Below are positions 37,490 to 46,113 of a DNA stretch of 64,000 nt, piece after piece; the stretch's first letter is position 1, and each line of letters opens with the position of its first letter. Below the pieces are notes generated by a model. The model was not told the DNA's origin. It saw only the letters and a program-made list of their open reading frames with translations, and did not search any database. Source of the DNA: DATJMJ01 sp035503915 (GTDB lineage: Bacteria > Actinomycetota > Acidimicrobiia > Acidimicrobiales > Palsa-688); NCBI GenBank assembly GCA_035503915.1, contig DATJSU010000053.1:62001-126000 (forward strand), in the 5' to 3' direction. The position numbers were made by a program, and so were the translations under genes.

Positions 37490-37524
37490 GGGCAGACGCT
37501 ACCGTGCTTTGCCCACAGGGCCAG

Positions 37525-37553
37525 TTGACAAGCCGCTGCGGTGGCCCTAGCGA
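37525..37553 (+). promoter_or_regulatory. Candidate menE promoter
   Basis: Perfect -35 TTGACA at 37525-37530, a 17-base spacer, then TAGCGA at 37548-37553 as a moderate -10 element. It would give a leader of about 35 bases before the menE ATG. A CAAACT seven bases before that ATG is an alternative, leaderless -10. Confidence 0.45.
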
Positions 37554-37595
37554 CCGCAGCGCCTCTCCCGCCCCGCAAGCGGCAAACTGGCGCCC

Positions 37596-38735
37596 ATGGC
37601 TGAACTGGTGGCCCTCGACCTACCGGGCGGCGCGGCCTTCGTGAGAGCGGTCCTGGAGACCTGGAGCGCCGGCAACGCAGTCGCCCCCATCGACCGCCGC
37701 CTCGCTCCGGCCGCCCGCGAGCGCCTGCTGGAAGCCCTCGCGCCGTCTCGCACAGTGACGCCAACCGGGACTTTCACACACTCAGCCGGACGCCCGGTCC
37801 AAGACGGCGACGCAGTAGTCATGGCAACGGGCGGGAGCACCGGGGAGCCCAAGGGAGCCGTCCTTACGCACGAGGCCGTGGCGGCTTCAGCTCGCGCAAC
37901 CTCCGAGCGCCTCGGCGCCGACCCGCGCCGGCACCGCTGGGTCGCCTGCCTCCCCCTCAGCCACATCGGTGGCTTCTCGGTGGTCTCCCGAGCCCTTCTC
38001 ACCGGTACGCCCCTGGATGTGCATGAGGGTTTCGACCCGGCCAGGGTCATTGGTGCAGCAGGGCCGGGCACGCTTGTCTCCTTGGTACCGACCGCGCTTT
38101 CCCGTGTGGGGGCGGCAGATTTCTACAAGGTCCTCCTCGGCGGCTCCGCACCGCCGCCTGATTTGCCGCCCAACGTCGTAACGACCTACGGCATGACCGA
38201 GACTGGCAGTGGGGTCGTTTACGACGGGGTGCCCCTAGCGGGCGTCGAAGTGGCGATCGATCGTTCCGGCGAGATCCGTTTGCGGGGGCCGATGCTCTTG
38301 CGGGCCTACCGCGACGACACTGTCCCCTTCGACGGCGAGGGCTGGTTGCCGACCGGCGACCGCGGGTACCTGGACGAGCAAGGTCGGCTCCGAGTGGAAG
38401 GGCGCCTTAGCGACATGGTCGTGACGGGGGGGGAAAACGTATGGCCTCTCGCCGTCGAGCGCGTGCTAGCAGAGCACCCGGGCGTTGCCGAGGTAGCCGT
38501 CTCCAGCTGTCCGGACCCGGAATGGGGAGAGCGGCTCGTGGCATGCGTTGTGCCCCTCGACGAGCACCATCCCCCGTCGCTGCCCGAGCTCCGCGCGCTG
38601 GTGAAAGACCACCTCGCGCCCTTTGCCGCTCCCAGGGAGCTGCTCTTTTTTAGTGACCTCCCCAAGACCCCGCTCGGCAAGCTTCGCCGCGACGAGCTCC
38701 GTCGCCGGCTCTTGCTGCGCTCAGGAGCGGCGTGA
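37596..38735 (+). CDS. menE: o-Succinylbenzoate-CoA ligase-like AMP-forming enzyme MenE
   Basis: ANL-superfamily ligase that activates o-succinylbenzoate with CoA. 379 residues, short as in actinobacterial MenE. P-loop-like MATGGSTGEPKGAV at 76-89, TYGMTETGSGVVY, GWLPTGDRGYLDEQG, hinge-region GRLSDMVVTGGENVWP and the C-terminal lysine in TPLGKLRRDEL. It could be another acyl-CoA ligase, but the men neighbours make MenE most likely. Its 3' end overlaps the convergent flotillin gene by 15 bases. Confidence 0.85.
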   Translation: MAELVALDLPGGAAFVRAVLETWSAGNAVAPIDRRLAPAARERLLEALAPSRTVTPTGTFTHSAGRPVQDGDAVVMATGGSTGEPKGAVLTHEAVAASARATSERLGADPRRHRWVACLPLSHIGGFSVVSRALLTGTPLDVHEGFDPARVIGAAGPGTLVSLVPTALSRVGAADFYKVLLGGSAPPPDLPPNVVTTYGMTETGSGVVYDGVPLAGVEVAIDRSGEIRLRGPMLLRAYRDDTVPFDGEGWLPTGDRGYLDEQGRLRVEGRLSDMVVTGGENVWPLAVERVLAEHPGVAEVAVSSCPDPEWGERLVACVVPLDEHHPPSLPELRALVKDHLAPFAAPRELLFFSDLPKTPLGKLRRDELRRRLLLRSGAA

Positions 38736-39932
38736 GGCCGGCCCGCCCGTGGGGGGTGCCGGCGGTGCAGGCGGGGAGGGCTGGGAAGGAGCCGTAAGCG
38801 GCGCCGGCTGAGCGAGAGGCCCGGGGGTGGCGCCGACGCCCATAGGCAGGAGCCCGGCACCATTTGTGCCGCGCCGCACCATGTCGAGGATGGACGTCGC
38901 CTGCGCGGCGAGGCCCGCCACCAGCTCGCCGAGGCCCTCTGCGCCGTTCAGGATCGTCACGTTGGCCTGGCGCAGCTCGCTCGCTGCTGCCGAAAGTATG
39001 TCCGGCATCCTCTCTACGAGCATCCTCTCCAGGACTACGCCGTTTGAAGTGGCGGTCGCCTCGGCTTGCAGCTTGGTCGCGTCCGCTTGCGCCTTGGCGA
39101 GGGTGAGGACCTTTTCGGCCTCGGCCTCGGCCGGGCGGACCACCTCGGCGACGAGCTGCTGGCGGCGCAGTTCGGCTTGCGCTTGGGCGACCTTGGCCTG
39201 CTCGGCGAGGACGTCTTGTTGAGCTTTAGCTTGGGCAAGGGGGCCGGCTTGGGACGCGGTTTGCTGCGCCTGGTCTATTTGGGCTTGGTACTGGGCTTTG
39301 GCGACCGAGGTTTCTTGCTGGTACTCGGCCTGGTTGCGCTCCGATTCCTGGCGGACCTTGGACGCGGCTTGGTCGGCCTGAGCCTGAGCGATCTGAGCCA
39401 ATTGGTTGACGGCAGCGATGTGAGGTTGCGACATCGCGCGTATGTAGCCTGCCTGGCCGTCGTCGATCGACTCGATCTGGAAAGAGTCGACAACGAGGCC
39501 GAGCTTGGCCATTTCAGGCTTCGAAGCGTCGAGCACTTCCGACGCGAGCTTTTGGCGCTCGCGAATTATGTCCTCAACTGTCATTGAGCCCACTATTGAG
39601 CGGAGGTGGCCCGCGAATATGCGGCCGACGAGCTCGGGCATCGAACGTTGGTCGTCGAGGAACCGGCGGCCGGCATTTGCGATGGACTCGGCGTCGTCGC
39701 CGACCTTGAACGCGATGACCGCTTTTACCTGCAAAGTGATGCCTTGTTGAGTCACGCAAGGCTCGCCGACTTCGGCTTCTTGCATGGCCAAAGTGAGGAA
39801 GTAAATCTTGTTCCTGATGGGCAGGGCGAACGCGCCGTGCCCTACGACTATCCGGAAAGCCGAGTCGCCTTTATTTTTGGAGCCTGATATCAACATTGCC
39901 TCGTTTGGCGAGGGGACGTACCACCCGAGCAT
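38721..39932 (-). CDS. Flotillin-like SPFH-domain protein
   Basis: 403-residue protein of the flotillin/YqiK type that marks membrane microdomains. The SPFH domain runs through about residue 170 (VTQQGITLQVKAVIAFKVG, IFAGHLRSIVGSMTVEDII, ERQKLASEVLDA). Then comes a long Ala/Gln/Glu-rich coiled coil with many AQA and QAE repeats (about 175-320) and a Pro-rich tail. No strong transmembrane helix is visible; the N-terminus may lie in the membrane as a hairpin. ATG at 39932 is preceded by AGAAAGG. The NfeD-like gene 49 bases upstream on the same strand is a classic partner. Confidence 0.88.
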   Translation of the reverse strand: MLGWYVPSPNEAMLISGSKNKGDSAFRIVVGHGAFALPIRNKIYFLTLAMQEAEVGEPCVTQQGITLQVKAVIAFKVGDDAESIANAGRRFLDDQRSMPELVGRIFAGHLRSIVGSMTVEDIIRERQKLASEVLDASKPEMAKLGLVVDSFQIESIDDGQAGYIRAMSQPHIAAVNQLAQIAQAQADQAASKVRQESERNQAEYQQETSVAKAQYQAQIDQAQQTASQAGPLAQAKAQQDVLAEQAKVAQAQAELRRQQLVAEVVRPAEAEAEKVLTLAKAQADATKLQAEATATSNGVVLERMLVERMPDILSAAASELRQANVTILNGAEGLGELVAGLAAQATSILDMVRRGTNGAGLLPMGVGATPGPLAQPAPLTAPSQPSPPAPPAPPTGGPASRRS

Positions 39933-39981
39933 TACGCTGCCTTTCTCTTAGGGAGCCGTTCAGGACGCGGCCGCGGGCTAG

Positions 39982-40197
39982 TCATATCTGGGTGACGACG
40001 ACCATGCGAGCCCCTCGGTCGTCGACCACGACGACCTGGGCGCCTGCATCGACGTGCTGGTCAGCGAAGGCTATGAAGGCCTCCGAGCCGCCGCGGACTC
40101 GGAGGACCACCTCCCCCGCCTTGTCGCCACCTGGGATGGCCACGGTGACGTGGGCAGTCCTGCCCACCAAGACCTCGCTCTCGTCCAGCCCCATCAC
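39982..40197 (-). CDS. NfeD-like OB-fold protein, minimal form
   Basis: 71 residues (70 from ATG at 40194) that match only the soluble C-terminal OB fold of NfeD proteins: VGRTAHVTVAIPGGDKAGEV followed by beta-rich segments ending GARMVVVTQI. The protease and membrane domains of full NfeD are missing. It directly precedes the flotillin gene, the usual NfeD-flotillin pair, so it probably binds the flotillin assembly. TACCCT eleven bases upstream may be its -10 element. The call is based on pattern and context, as the protein is very short. Confidence 0.65.
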   Translation of the reverse strand: MMGLDESEVLVGRTAHVTVAIPGGDKAGEVVLRVRGGSEAFIAFADQHVDAGAQVVVVDDRGARMVVVTQI

Positions 40198-40285
40198 ACT
40201 CGAACCTTAGGGTACTTGAGGAGCGACTTGCCCCGTGAGCCGACCAGAAAGGGCACTTAGCCCCTGCCCTGGCTACATTGGCCCG

Positions 40286-42337
40286 GTGCCGCAACCGAAC
40301 CGGTTGGCAGCTGAAGCGAGCCCGTACCTCCGACAGCACGCCTTCAACCCCGTCGACTGGTGGGCTTGGAGCGAAGGCGCCTTCGCTGAGGCGCGCCGGC
40401 GCGACTTCCCGGTGCTCATCTCGATCGGCTATGCGGCCTGCCACTGGTGCCACGTCATGGCGCACGAAACCTTCGAAGACGAAGCGGTGGCCAAGGTCCT
40501 CAATGATCACTTCGTCTCTGTGAAAGTCGACCGAGAGGAGCGCCCGGACGTGGACGCGGTCTACATGGAGGCGGTCCAACTGCTAAGCGGCGCCGGCGGT
40601 TGGCCGATGACAGTGCTCGCCACCCCTGACGGGCGGCCGTTCTGGGCCGGCACGTACTTGCCAAAGGTGAATTTCTTGAGGCTCCTTGCCCAGGTTTGCG
40701 ACCTATGGGACAGCAGGCGGGAAAGCTTGGAACAAGACGCAGACCGGTTGTCCGCAGCTGTGCGCGCTGGCGCATCGTTAGGCTCTTCCGCAATGGGCGC
40801 TCCTGCCCTGGCGGAGGCTCCGGTTGAGCCGGCCCCCGACTTGCTCGGGCCAGCGGCGGACAGCCTCCTCTCCCGGCAAGACCCCGAGTGGGGAGGCTTT
40901 GCGGGCGCACCCAAGTTCCCCCAGCCATGCGCTCTCGAGGCTCTCGCCCGCCACTGGTGGCGCTCGGGGGACGAAGGGGCGCTCTGCGCCTTTCGCAAGG
41001 CCCTCGACGCCATGAGCTCGGGCGGGATCTACGACCACCTCGGAGGCGGATTTGCGCGCTACAGCACGGACCGTTTCTGGCTCGTCCCCCACTTCGAGAA
41101 GATGCTCAACGACAACGCGCTCCTCATTCGGGTGTACACGCATGCTTGGCAGCTGACGGGTGAGCGGCGCTACCGCCAGGTGGTGGAAGAAACGGCGGGT
41201 TACCTGCTCGCCCCGCCGATGAGGTTGCCCGAGGGGGCGTGGGCGTCGGCGGAAGACGCTGACAGCGAGGGCGAAGAGGGGCGCTTTTACACCTGGTCTC
41301 GTGCGGAGCTCGAGTCTGTCGCAGGGAGCGAGGTCGCCGACTGGTACGGCGCCACCGACGTGGGCAACTGGGAAGGAAAGAACATTCTCTGGCGCCCGAG
41401 GCTCGGAGCCCTTGAACGGCCACCGCCGGTCGAAGATGGCCGCCGGCTCCTGCTGGAGCGGCGCTCCCTGCGGCCCCGCCCTGGCCTCGACTCCAAAGTC
41501 TTGACCGAGTGGAACGCGATGGCCATTTCGGCTCTCGCCCTCGCGGGACGAGCATTCGACCGCCCTCGATGGGTGGACGCCGCCGCGACGACGGCTGCCG
41601 TACTGATCGCGCAACTACGGCGGGGAGACGGGCGATGGCTCCGGTCTTGGAACCCTCGTGCAGCGGGGCCCCTTGGCGGCCTGCCGGGAGGCACCGGCCA
41701 AAGACACCTCGCGTTCTCGGGGGATTACGCCTGGCTCGTGGAGGCGTTTACGAGGCTCGCCGAGGCGACGGGGGCGCGACGGTGGGTAGAAGCCGCGATC
41801 GAGGCGGCCGATGCCTTGGTAGATCTGTTTTGGAGCCCCGAGGAGGGCGCGTTCTTCACTTATGGCAACGACGGGGAAGTTCTCATTGCCCGCATGAAGG
41901 ACGTCTATGACGGGGCGGTCCCATCCGCGAACGCTGTCGCTGCAGGCGCATTGGCTCGCCTCGGTGAGCTCACGGGTGCCACAAGGTTCCTCGATCGTGC
42001 CCGCGCGGTGGTGCGGGTGTTTGCGCCGGCCTTGGCCCGAGCACCCTCGACCTTCCCCGCGATGGCCCTCGTAGCCGATTACCTCAGCCACCCAAGAAGA
42101 GAAGTGGTCGTGGCCTCCATTGAGCCAGCCGACGTCGAGCCCGTTTGGGAGCGCTACTTGCCTGACACGGTCCTCGCTTGGGGGGAACCATATCCCTCGC
42201 CGCTCTGGGAGGGCAGAGGGGGCCCCGCCAACGCCGGCTTGTCCTTTGTTTGCGAGGGTTTTTCTTGCAATTTGCCCACCGCCGGCCGAGAAGCCTTGGC
42301 GGGGGCCCTTGGCCGGCGAGGCAACTTTGAGAGCTAG
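40286..42337 (+). CDS. DUF255 thioredoxin-domain / glycosidase-like protein (YyaL/spermatogenesis-associated 20 family)
   Basis: About 683 residues in two parts: an N-terminal thioredoxin-like DUF255 domain (SPYLRQHAFNPVDWWAW, redox CHWC with C52 and C55, VKVDREERPDVD) and a C-terminal six-hairpin glycosidase-like domain (GGIYDHLGGGFARYSTD, VPHFEKMLNDNALL, LTEWNAMAISALALAG). The family is widespread but its reaction is not established. GTG at 40286 is chosen because TACATT lies six bases upstream and the family's conserved start (NRLAAEASPYL) follows at once; a GTG at 40235 would add 17 residues. It is divergent from the NfeD-like gene. Confidence 0.85.
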   Translation: MPQPNRLAAEASPYLRQHAFNPVDWWAWSEGAFAEARRRDFPVLISIGYAACHWCHVMAHETFEDEAVAKVLNDHFVSVKVDREERPDVDAVYMEAVQLLSGAGGWPMTVLATPDGRPFWAGTYLPKVNFLRLLAQVCDLWDSRRESLEQDADRLSAAVRAGASLGSSAMGAPALAEAPVEPAPDLLGPAADSLLSRQDPEWGGFAGAPKFPQPCALEALARHWWRSGDEGALCAFRKALDAMSSGGIYDHLGGGFARYSTDRFWLVPHFEKMLNDNALLIRVYTHAWQLTGERRYRQVVEETAGYLLAPPMRLPEGAWASAEDADSEGEEGRFYTWSRAELESVAGSEVADWYGATDVGNWEGKNILWRPRLGALERPPPVEDGRRLLLERRSLRPRPGLDSKVLTEWNAMAISALALAGRAFDRPRWVDAAATTAAVLIAQLRRGDGRWLRSWNPRAAGPLGGLPGGTGQRHLAFSGDYAWLVEAFTRLAEATGARRWVEAAIEAADALVDLFWSPEEGAFFTYGNDGEVLIARMKDVYDGAVPSANAVAAGALARLGELTGATRFLDRARAVVRVFAPALARAPSTFPAMALVADYLSHPRREVVVASIEPADVEPVWERYLPDTVLAWGEPYPSPLWEGRGGPANAGLSFVCEGFSCNLPTAGREALAGALGRRGNFES

Positions 42338-42385
42338 TAACACCCCCTTCGCGGTCCCGGCACCCGTAAGGGTCCACCTATCTCC

Positions 42386-43072
42386 TTGCGCCATGCGACA
42401 ACATTGTTGCTGGTGCTTACTCTTACAGGCCTGCGAGCGCCGGAGCGGGCTTTGCCACGGCTGCTAGACGCCCCGGGCACGACCCTGGAATTGATGGTCG
42501 TCTCCACCGGCCAGTGTCACTGCGCGGGCATTGACCTCGCGTCGGGAGCCCTCGTGCGCGCCTGGTCTCAGCAAGAAGTTGACAGCCGGCTGCGCCCCTA
42601 CGACGTGGTGAAGGTGACCATTGGAGGTGACGCCGAAGTCGTGCCCGACCCGGCCGAGCCAGAAGCAGTGGTTGTCTCGGGCCAACCCGCGCTAGTCGAC
42701 CGGCTGCGCGGGCGCAAGGCTATCCGCCTGATCCGGCCGCTGCTCCATCCCGAACGTTCCCCGCTCCTTGGCTTCACGGGCGCGACGGTCCCTTTCTGGC
42801 AGCGGAGCGCAGACCACCCTTCGGTTACTATCGCCTCGCCCTTGGGCCCCCTCGTCGTCACCCGCGAGAACCGCGGCCTGTGGTGCCACTTCCTCTGGGA
42901 CGGACGGCCCCAGGTGCTCGCCTGCGGCGACCCACGCCTCGCCGCCAGCATGGCCCGCATGCGCGTTGACCAAGTCGACCTCCGGCCCGGGACCTTCATG
43001 GTGGTTGCCCTCGAGCCACCCGTCGAGGGCCAGTGCCACAAAGTAGTAGAGTCCCTCGTCCCGCGCCGGTAG
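42386..43072 (+). CDS. Uncharacterised protein with GQCHCAG motif
   Basis: I do not recognise a family. The longest frame from TTG 42386 gives 228 residues; ATG at 42494 gives 192 and starts exactly before the conserved-looking STGQCHCAGIDL. The first 36 residues of the longer version contain LLLVLTLTG but have less typical codon use, so the shorter form may be real. Composition is soluble, with Cys and His in CHC and GLWCHFLWDG, and a final GQCHKVVE, so metal binding is possible. It follows the DUF255 gene by 49 bases on the same strand. Confidence 0.6.
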   Translation: MRHATTLLLVLTLTGLRAPERALPRLLDAPGTTLELMVVSTGQCHCAGIDLASGALVRAWSQQEVDSRLRPYDVVKVTIGGDAEVVPDPAEPEAVVVSGQPALVDRLRGRKAIRLIRPLLHPERSPLLGFTGATVPFWQRSADHPSVTIASPLGPLVVTRENRGLWCHFLWDGRPQVLACGDPRLAASMARMRVDQVDLRPGTFMVVALEPPVEGQCHKVVESLVPRR

Positions 43073-43113
43073 CGGGGACGAGAGGCCCAACAGGAAAGGC
43101 CCCCCTTGACGCC

Positions 43114-44877
43114 CTAGGCTGGCATCTCCACCTCGACCGCTGCGTCATCCTTGGCGGGCGCTGCCACGCGTGGGGCTTGGTAAAAGTACTGTTTGCCCAG
43201 CATTGCTGAGCAGCAGGCGGCAGCGAGGCAGCAGGCGACAGCGAAGTCAAGGGCCTCGTGGAGCCCGCTACCAAACGGGCCGGCCAACAACTTCGGGAAA
43301 AAGGACCGCCCGGTTAGGAAGGCAGCCTGGGCCGGTGTGAGATGAGCCAGCACGCCTGTCGGGCCGAGCAACTTCTCGACCGGGTTGTAGCCCAGGAAAG
43401 CTGCGAAAACTGAAGAGGTCGGCGGCAAGTTTGCCACCCGGTGCGCTGACGCCGCCGGGACTCCGTGGCTAATGAGCCCATGATAAAGGGTGCTCGGCAG
43501 CTCGGCAGAAAGTCCCACGATGATAAGGGTGAAAAAGATCCCGATGGAGAGGACCATTGCAGAGTTTTGCGTGGTCGCGCCCATGCCCGAACCCTGCCCT
43601 CTATGTTGCGGCGGCAGCGAGCTCATGACAGCGGAGCGATTGGGTGAGGCAAAGAGGCCCATCGAGAGGCCGTTGGCGAATATGAGCAAACCAAACCAGA
43701 TGTAGGAGAAATCGATCGGCAACAGCTCCAGCAGGCCGAAGCTGGCAGCGGCGGCAAGCATGCCACCCGTGGCGAACGGGCGGGCCCCGAAATGGTCGGA
43801 CAGGTACCCAGAAAGCGGCCCCGCCACGAGGAAGCCCGCTGTGAGCGGGAGCATGAAGATGCCGGCCCACAGCGGCGTCCTGTCAAAGCTGTAGCCATGC
43901 GCGGGCAGCCAGATCCCCTGGAGCCAGACGATCAAGATAAACATGAGGCCACCACGGCCGAGGGCCGCCATGAGGCTCGCCAAGTTGCCGGCGGTGAACG
44001 CTCGGATCTTGAACAGCGAAATGCGGAACATGGGAGCGGCCACCTTCATCTCGATAAACACGAAAAGGGTGAGCGTCCCAGCTCCTCCGATAAGCGCGGC
44101 CAGGACCCACGGGTTGGTCCACCCCATGGTGTGCCCGCCGTAGGGCTCGATGCCATAGACAATGCCGACCAGGACCGCGATCAGCCCCACGGCGAAAGTG
44201 GCGTTGCCCAGCCAGTCGATCTTTGCCGGCGTCCTGATGCCCTTATCTTTCAAGTTGATCATTCCCCACACCGTCCCGAGGACGCCCACGGGGACCGACA
44301 CCCAGAACACCAACCGCCAATCGATGGGGGCGAGGACGCCACCGAGGACGAGGCCAATGAACGAACCGGCGATGGCAGCCACCTGGTTGACGCCGAGCGC
44401 CAAACCCCTCTGGTGGGCAGGGAACGCGTCGGTGAGGATGGCACCAGTGTTGGCCATGATGAAGGCGCCACCGACGCCCTGAAAGACCCTCATAACGATC
44501 ATAAAAATGACCGCTGAGCGCCCGTGCATCCAGGTGACAGACAGCAGGATCGAAAAGACCGTGAATATGGCAAAGCCCATGTTGTACATGCGGGCCCGGC
44601 CAAAGATGTCACCTAGCCTGCCGAAACTGACCACCAGGACCGCCGTGACGAGCATGTAACCCATCAGCATCCAGAGGAAATAACTGGTGTTCCCCGGCGT
44701 GAGGGGGTCGAGGCGGATGCCGTTGAAAATGTCGGGAAGGGAGATCAAGACGATCGAAGCGTCGATCGTGGCCATCAGCATCCCGAGAGTTGTGTTGGAC
44801 AGCGTCGACCACTTGCCTTTGTACGGGCCCGCAGTAACGTGGCCGTTGCCAGTGACAGAGGCCACTGCCGCCGTCAT
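43114..44877 (-). CDS. DHA2-family MFS multidrug exporter (EmrB/QacA type)
   Basis: Proton-driven drug:H+ antiporter. 587 residues with about 14 hydrophobic helices. Motif-A-like FGRLGDIFGRARMYN in the first loop, motif C-like GSFIGLVLGGVLAP and DRTPLWAGIFMLPLT are seen. A soluble loop of ~50 residues separates the last helices (SHGVPAASAHRVANLPP). ATG at 44877 follows GAGGGACGGTGAGC. The divergent 163-base region carries a strong palindrome and a 14-base direct repeat, so it is probably regulated by a repressor; no regulator gene is adjacent. Confidence 0.88.
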   Translation of the reverse strand: MTAAVASVTGNGHVTAGPYKGKWSTLSNTTLGMLMATIDASIVLISLPDIFNGIRLDPLTPGNTSYFLWMLMGYMLVTAVLVVSFGRLGDIFGRARMYNMGFAIFTVFSILLSVTWMHGRSAVIFMIVMRVFQGVGGAFIMANTGAILTDAFPAHQRGLALGVNQVAAIAGSFIGLVLGGVLAPIDWRLVFWVSVPVGVLGTVWGMINLKDKGIRTPAKIDWLGNATFAVGLIAVLVGIVYGIEPYGGHTMGWTNPWVLAALIGGAGTLTLFVFIEMKVAAPMFRISLFKIRAFTAGNLASLMAALGRGGLMFILIVWLQGIWLPAHGYSFDRTPLWAGIFMLPLTAGFLVAGPLSGYLSDHFGARPFATGGMLAAAASFGLLELLPIDFSYIWFGLLIFANGLSMGLFASPNRSAVMSSLPPQHRGQGSGMGATTQNSAMVLSIGIFFTLIIVGLSAELPSTLYHGLISHGVPAASAHRVANLPPTSSVFAAFLGYNPVEKLLGPTGVLAHLTPAQAAFLTGRSFFPKLLAGPFGSGLHEALDFAVACCLAAACCSAMLGKQYFYQAPRVAAPAKDDAAVEVEMPA

Positions 44878-44957
44878 TGCTCACCGTCCCTCGGGCTCAC
44901 GACGCCCGCCGGCGCACCGGGGGTTGCCTCAACCTCGTTGACCACGTCAGGTACGAC

Positions 44958-45017
44958 GTTACCTCTGCTACAGAGCTAACCCCGGCGAATTTCTTTACGT
45001 TGCAGCTAACCTCGGCG
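44958..45017. promoter_or_regulatory. Operator-like palindrome and 30-base-spaced direct repeats upstream of the MFS gene
   Basis: GTTACCTCTG (44958-44967) and CAGAGCTAAC (44971-44980) form an inverted repeat with nine of ten positions matching around CTA. The right arm starts the first of two direct copies, AGCTAACCCCGGCG (44974-44987) and AGCTAACCTCGGCG (45004-45017), 13 of 14 identical and exactly 30 bases apart. The region lies between the divergent MFS gene and the 117-residue unknown gene. Confidence 0.55.
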
Positions 45018-45040
45018 CAAGGTAGGGAGGTAGCTGACCG

Positions 45041-45394
45041 ATGGCTGAACTTGACCGCGACGGCCCGGACCTGGTGGTCCGTCTCAGCACTCTGGAGAAG
45101 GCGGAGGCGGCGCACGGTGACGTCCGTGTACCTATGTCCACGGTGCGCAATATCGAGATCGTCGACGACGCTGTGCACGCCGTCAACGCCTTCACGAAAA
45201 CGATCGGGGCATCATGGCCCGGGCGTTTCGTGATCGGGACGTTCCGCTCGGACGGCAAGGTTTTCGCCGTCGTCCACCACAGCACTCCTCGCGGGGTGAA
45301 AGTAACGCTGGAAGGGGCCAACTTTGACGAGCTGCTGGTCGGTTGCAACGACCCCGAAGCAACCGTTCGTCACCTCGGCGCCGAGGGGTCTTAG
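45041..45394 (+). CDS. Uncharacterised 117-residue protein, divergent to MFS exporter
   Basis: No named family recognised. It looks like an all-beta protein of the pleckstrin-like kind: DLVVRLSTLEKAEAAHGDVRVP, VRNIEIVDDAVHAV, GRFVIGTFRSDGKVFAVVHH and RGVKVTLEGANFDELLV are alternating strands ending in a helix (DPEATVRHLG). ATG at 45041 has GGGAGG ten bases upstream. It shares the upstream region with the MFS exporter. Its stop overlaps the stop of the convergent gene. No membrane segment or signal peptide. Confidence 0.7.
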   Translation: MAELDRDGPDLVVRLSTLEKAEAAHGDVRVPMSTVRNIEIVDDAVHAVNAFTKTIGASWPGRFVIGTFRSDGKVFAVVHHSTPRGVKVTLEGANFDELLVGCNDPEATVRHLGAEGS

Positions 45395-46062
45395 GAGCGG
45401 AAGCCGGCGGCGAGCTCCTCAGACATCGCCCAGCCGAAGGCGATGAGGACGTCGCGCTTGTCTAGGTCGAGGCACCCCATGAGCTCGACGATCTGGCCAT
45501 CGACTTCGGCAACGTCCTCAGCCTCGTAGTCGAAGACAGGGCTCGCTGAGCCGTCGCCCCTGACGACGAAAGTGCGGTCGTCAACGCGACCTTCAGCGCC
45601 AAAGCGCTTGGCGAGGCGCCGGGACCAAGCTCGCTCCTCGCCCGAAGGCTTGTAGCCGGGCCGCGGGCAGATTTCTTCGAGCCCGCTGAAGGCCACAAAA
45701 CCGCCTGGTTCGCGAACTCGGGTCGCCACGAGGACATCCTCGTCTGGAAAGGCCAAGACCGCTTTGCGGAACTGGTCCGCGCGGAGAGCGTCGAGAATGG
45801 CTTCGCGCTCGGGCACACGCTTCACCGAGACAAGGCCCCAGAGGACACAGGGAGTGCCGCCAATGCGCTCCAAAGTGCAGAAGGAGAACCCAAGCAGGTA
45901 CCCCTCGGCGCGAACCTGGGTGACCAGGACCCACTCGTCCCGCTGCTTGGAGAGCAGGCCGATGTCGAGCCCCGCAGGCCCGTCGGTAACGATGTCGGCC
46001 ATCTCGGCCAGCTCACCATCGGAAAGCGCAGTGCAGTCCTTGGTCTCGACATCAAACGTCAT
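45391..46062 (-). CDS. Uncharacterised 223-residue protein
   Basis: No family recognised with confidence. The first half (LSDGELAEMADIV, DEWVLVTQVRAEGYLLGFSFCTLERI, VLWGLVSVKRVP) has the strand order of a GNAT acyltransferase, but a clear acetyl-CoA loop is not seen. The C-terminal third is acidic (DYEAEDVAEVDGQIVELMG). ATG at 46062; GAGGAG lies 12 bases upstream, rather far. The gene is read towards the 117-residue gene and their stop codons overlap by three bases. Upstream is dnaE on the same strand. Confidence 0.7.
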   Translation of the reverse strand: MTFDVETKDCTALSDGELAEMADIVTDGPAGLDIGLLSKQRDEWVLVTQVRAEGYLLGFSFCTLERIGGTPCVLWGLVSVKRVPEREAILDALRADQFRKAVLAFPDEDVLVATRVREPGGFVAFSGLEEICPRPGYKPSGEERAWSRRLAKRFGAEGRVDDRTFVVRGDGSASPVFDYEAEDVAEVDGQIVELMGCLDLDKRDVLIAFGWAMSEELAAGFRS

Positions 46063-46113
46063 GTCGGTTGATCACTCCTCACTCGCTGGCCGCCCAACAG
46101 GCCACCTTAAAGA

